Source: Desulfobacteraceae bacterium (GTDB taxonomy: Bacteria; Desulfobacterota; Desulfobacteria; Desulfobacterales; UBA11574). Taken from it: a DNA stretch of 5,055 nucleotides. The stretch lies in NCBI GenBank assembly GCA_029857875.1, contig JAOUGB010000224.1, positions 1-5,055 of the forward strand. Reading direction: 5' to 3'. Positions 4,783 through 5,055 of the stretch are shown in pieces. The translations under genes and the position numbers were made by a program. The stretch's first letter is position 1. Every line of letters begins with the position of its first letter. The notes below the pieces were generated by a model. It did not search any database and was not told the origin of the DNA. It worked only from the letters and a program-made list of their open reading frames with translations.

Positions 4783-5055
4783 ATGGCCACTGAACAAGGC
4801 ATTGTCACAAAAATCGAATCCACAACAACCGCATGGGTAAAAACGACGAAAACCGATGCCTGCAAGGCTTGTGCTGCCAGAAGCTCTTGTCACAGCATGG
4901 GAGGGAGTAATGAAATGGAAGTGGAAGCGATTAATCACGCAGGGGCACAGGTGGGGCAAAAGGTGGTGCTGAGTTTTGACACATCTCCGTTGTTAAAAGC
5001 CACTTTTTTGCTTTACGTGTTTCCGATTATCGCCATGATTATCGGCGCGTTTGTC
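4783..5055 (+). CDS. rseC: RseC/MucC-family membrane protein, N-terminal part (3' end outside window)
   Basis: Ninety-one codons are visible from ATG 4783 to the window edge, with no stop. GAGAAAGGAA (4768-4777) is a good ribosome binding site five bases before the ATG. The start MATEQGIVTKIESTTTAWVK is followed by a cysteine cluster C27-x2-C30-x5-C36, then VEAINHAGAQVGQKVVLSF, and then a hydrophobic helix from about residue 70 (LLKATFLLYVFPIIAMIIGAFV). This order of short beta-rich domain, CxxC plus third Cys, and paired membrane helices is that of RseC/MucC, also called the SoxR-reducing system family. These proteins are linked to sigma-E control in Enterobacteria and to Rnf-type electron transfer systems elsewhere. 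A second helix and the C-terminus should follow. It is probably in a separate transcription unit from flxA, given the inverted repeat and candidate promoter between them. Its exact role here is unknown. Confidence 0.85.
   Translation, partial: MATEQGIVTKIESTTTAWVKTTKTDACKACAARSSCHSMGGSNEMEVEAINHAGAQVGQKVVLSFDTSPLLKATFLLYVFPIIAMIIGAFV

Noticed and set aside
4566..4793. Plus-strand 75-codon reading frame across the long inverted repeat
   Set aside because: It runs through both arms of the palindrome and into the rseC start, lacks a ribosome binding site and has no family features.

Overview
The window most likely comes from an anaerobic, probably sulfate-reducing or syntrophic member of the Desulfobacterota (the former Deltaproteobacteria). 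It carries a plus-strand cluster for a flavin-based electron-bifurcating complex: the C-terminal end of HdrA, an MvhD/FlxD-type subunit, two iron-sulfur subunits of FlxC/FlxB type and a FAD/[2Fe-2S] reductase of FlxA type. This is the HdrABC-FlxABCD (NADH dehydrogenase/heterodisulfide reductase-like) system known from Desulfovibrio and many other anaerobes. The taxon is an inference from gene content and selenocysteine use; there is no rRNA or other marker here.

Layout: 1-414 is the 3' end of hdrA. 415-534 is a spacer with degenerate 7-base tandem repeats. 535-966 is flxD/mvhD, interrupted by an in-frame TGA at 733-735. I read this TGA as selenocysteine, because reading continues in frame for 76 more codons with the family motif G-U-HPGDCHY, and a SECIS-like hairpin follows. 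968-1915 is flxC, starting one base after flxD stops. 1916-2317 is a 402-base non-coding stretch built as a large imperfect fold-back of 7- and 8-base repeats around GC-rich hairpins. 2318-3364 is flxB. 3365-3706 is an AT-rich spacer. 3707-4552 is flxA, which probably starts at a GTG behind a strong ribosome binding site. 4551-4676 is a second, unrelated long inverted repeat. A candidate promoter at 4716-4743 precedes the start of an RseC/MucC-family membrane protein, which runs off the window at 5055.

How the genes work together (family knowledge plus inference): FlxA would take electrons from NAD(P)H through FAD to its [2Fe-2S] cluster. FlxB and FlxC would pass them along 4Fe-4S clusters to FlxD. 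FlxD hands them to HdrA, whose flavin bifurcates them towards a low-potential ferredoxin and a disulfide acceptor (DsrC-like, or another thiol) through HdrBC. HdrB and HdrC are not in the window and may lie upstream.

Most notable points: the selenocysteine in FlxD and the tight flxD-flxC junction, which could make flxC expression depend on selenium; the flxD-C-B-A order; and two different families of structured intergenic repeats inserted between genes of one functional unit.
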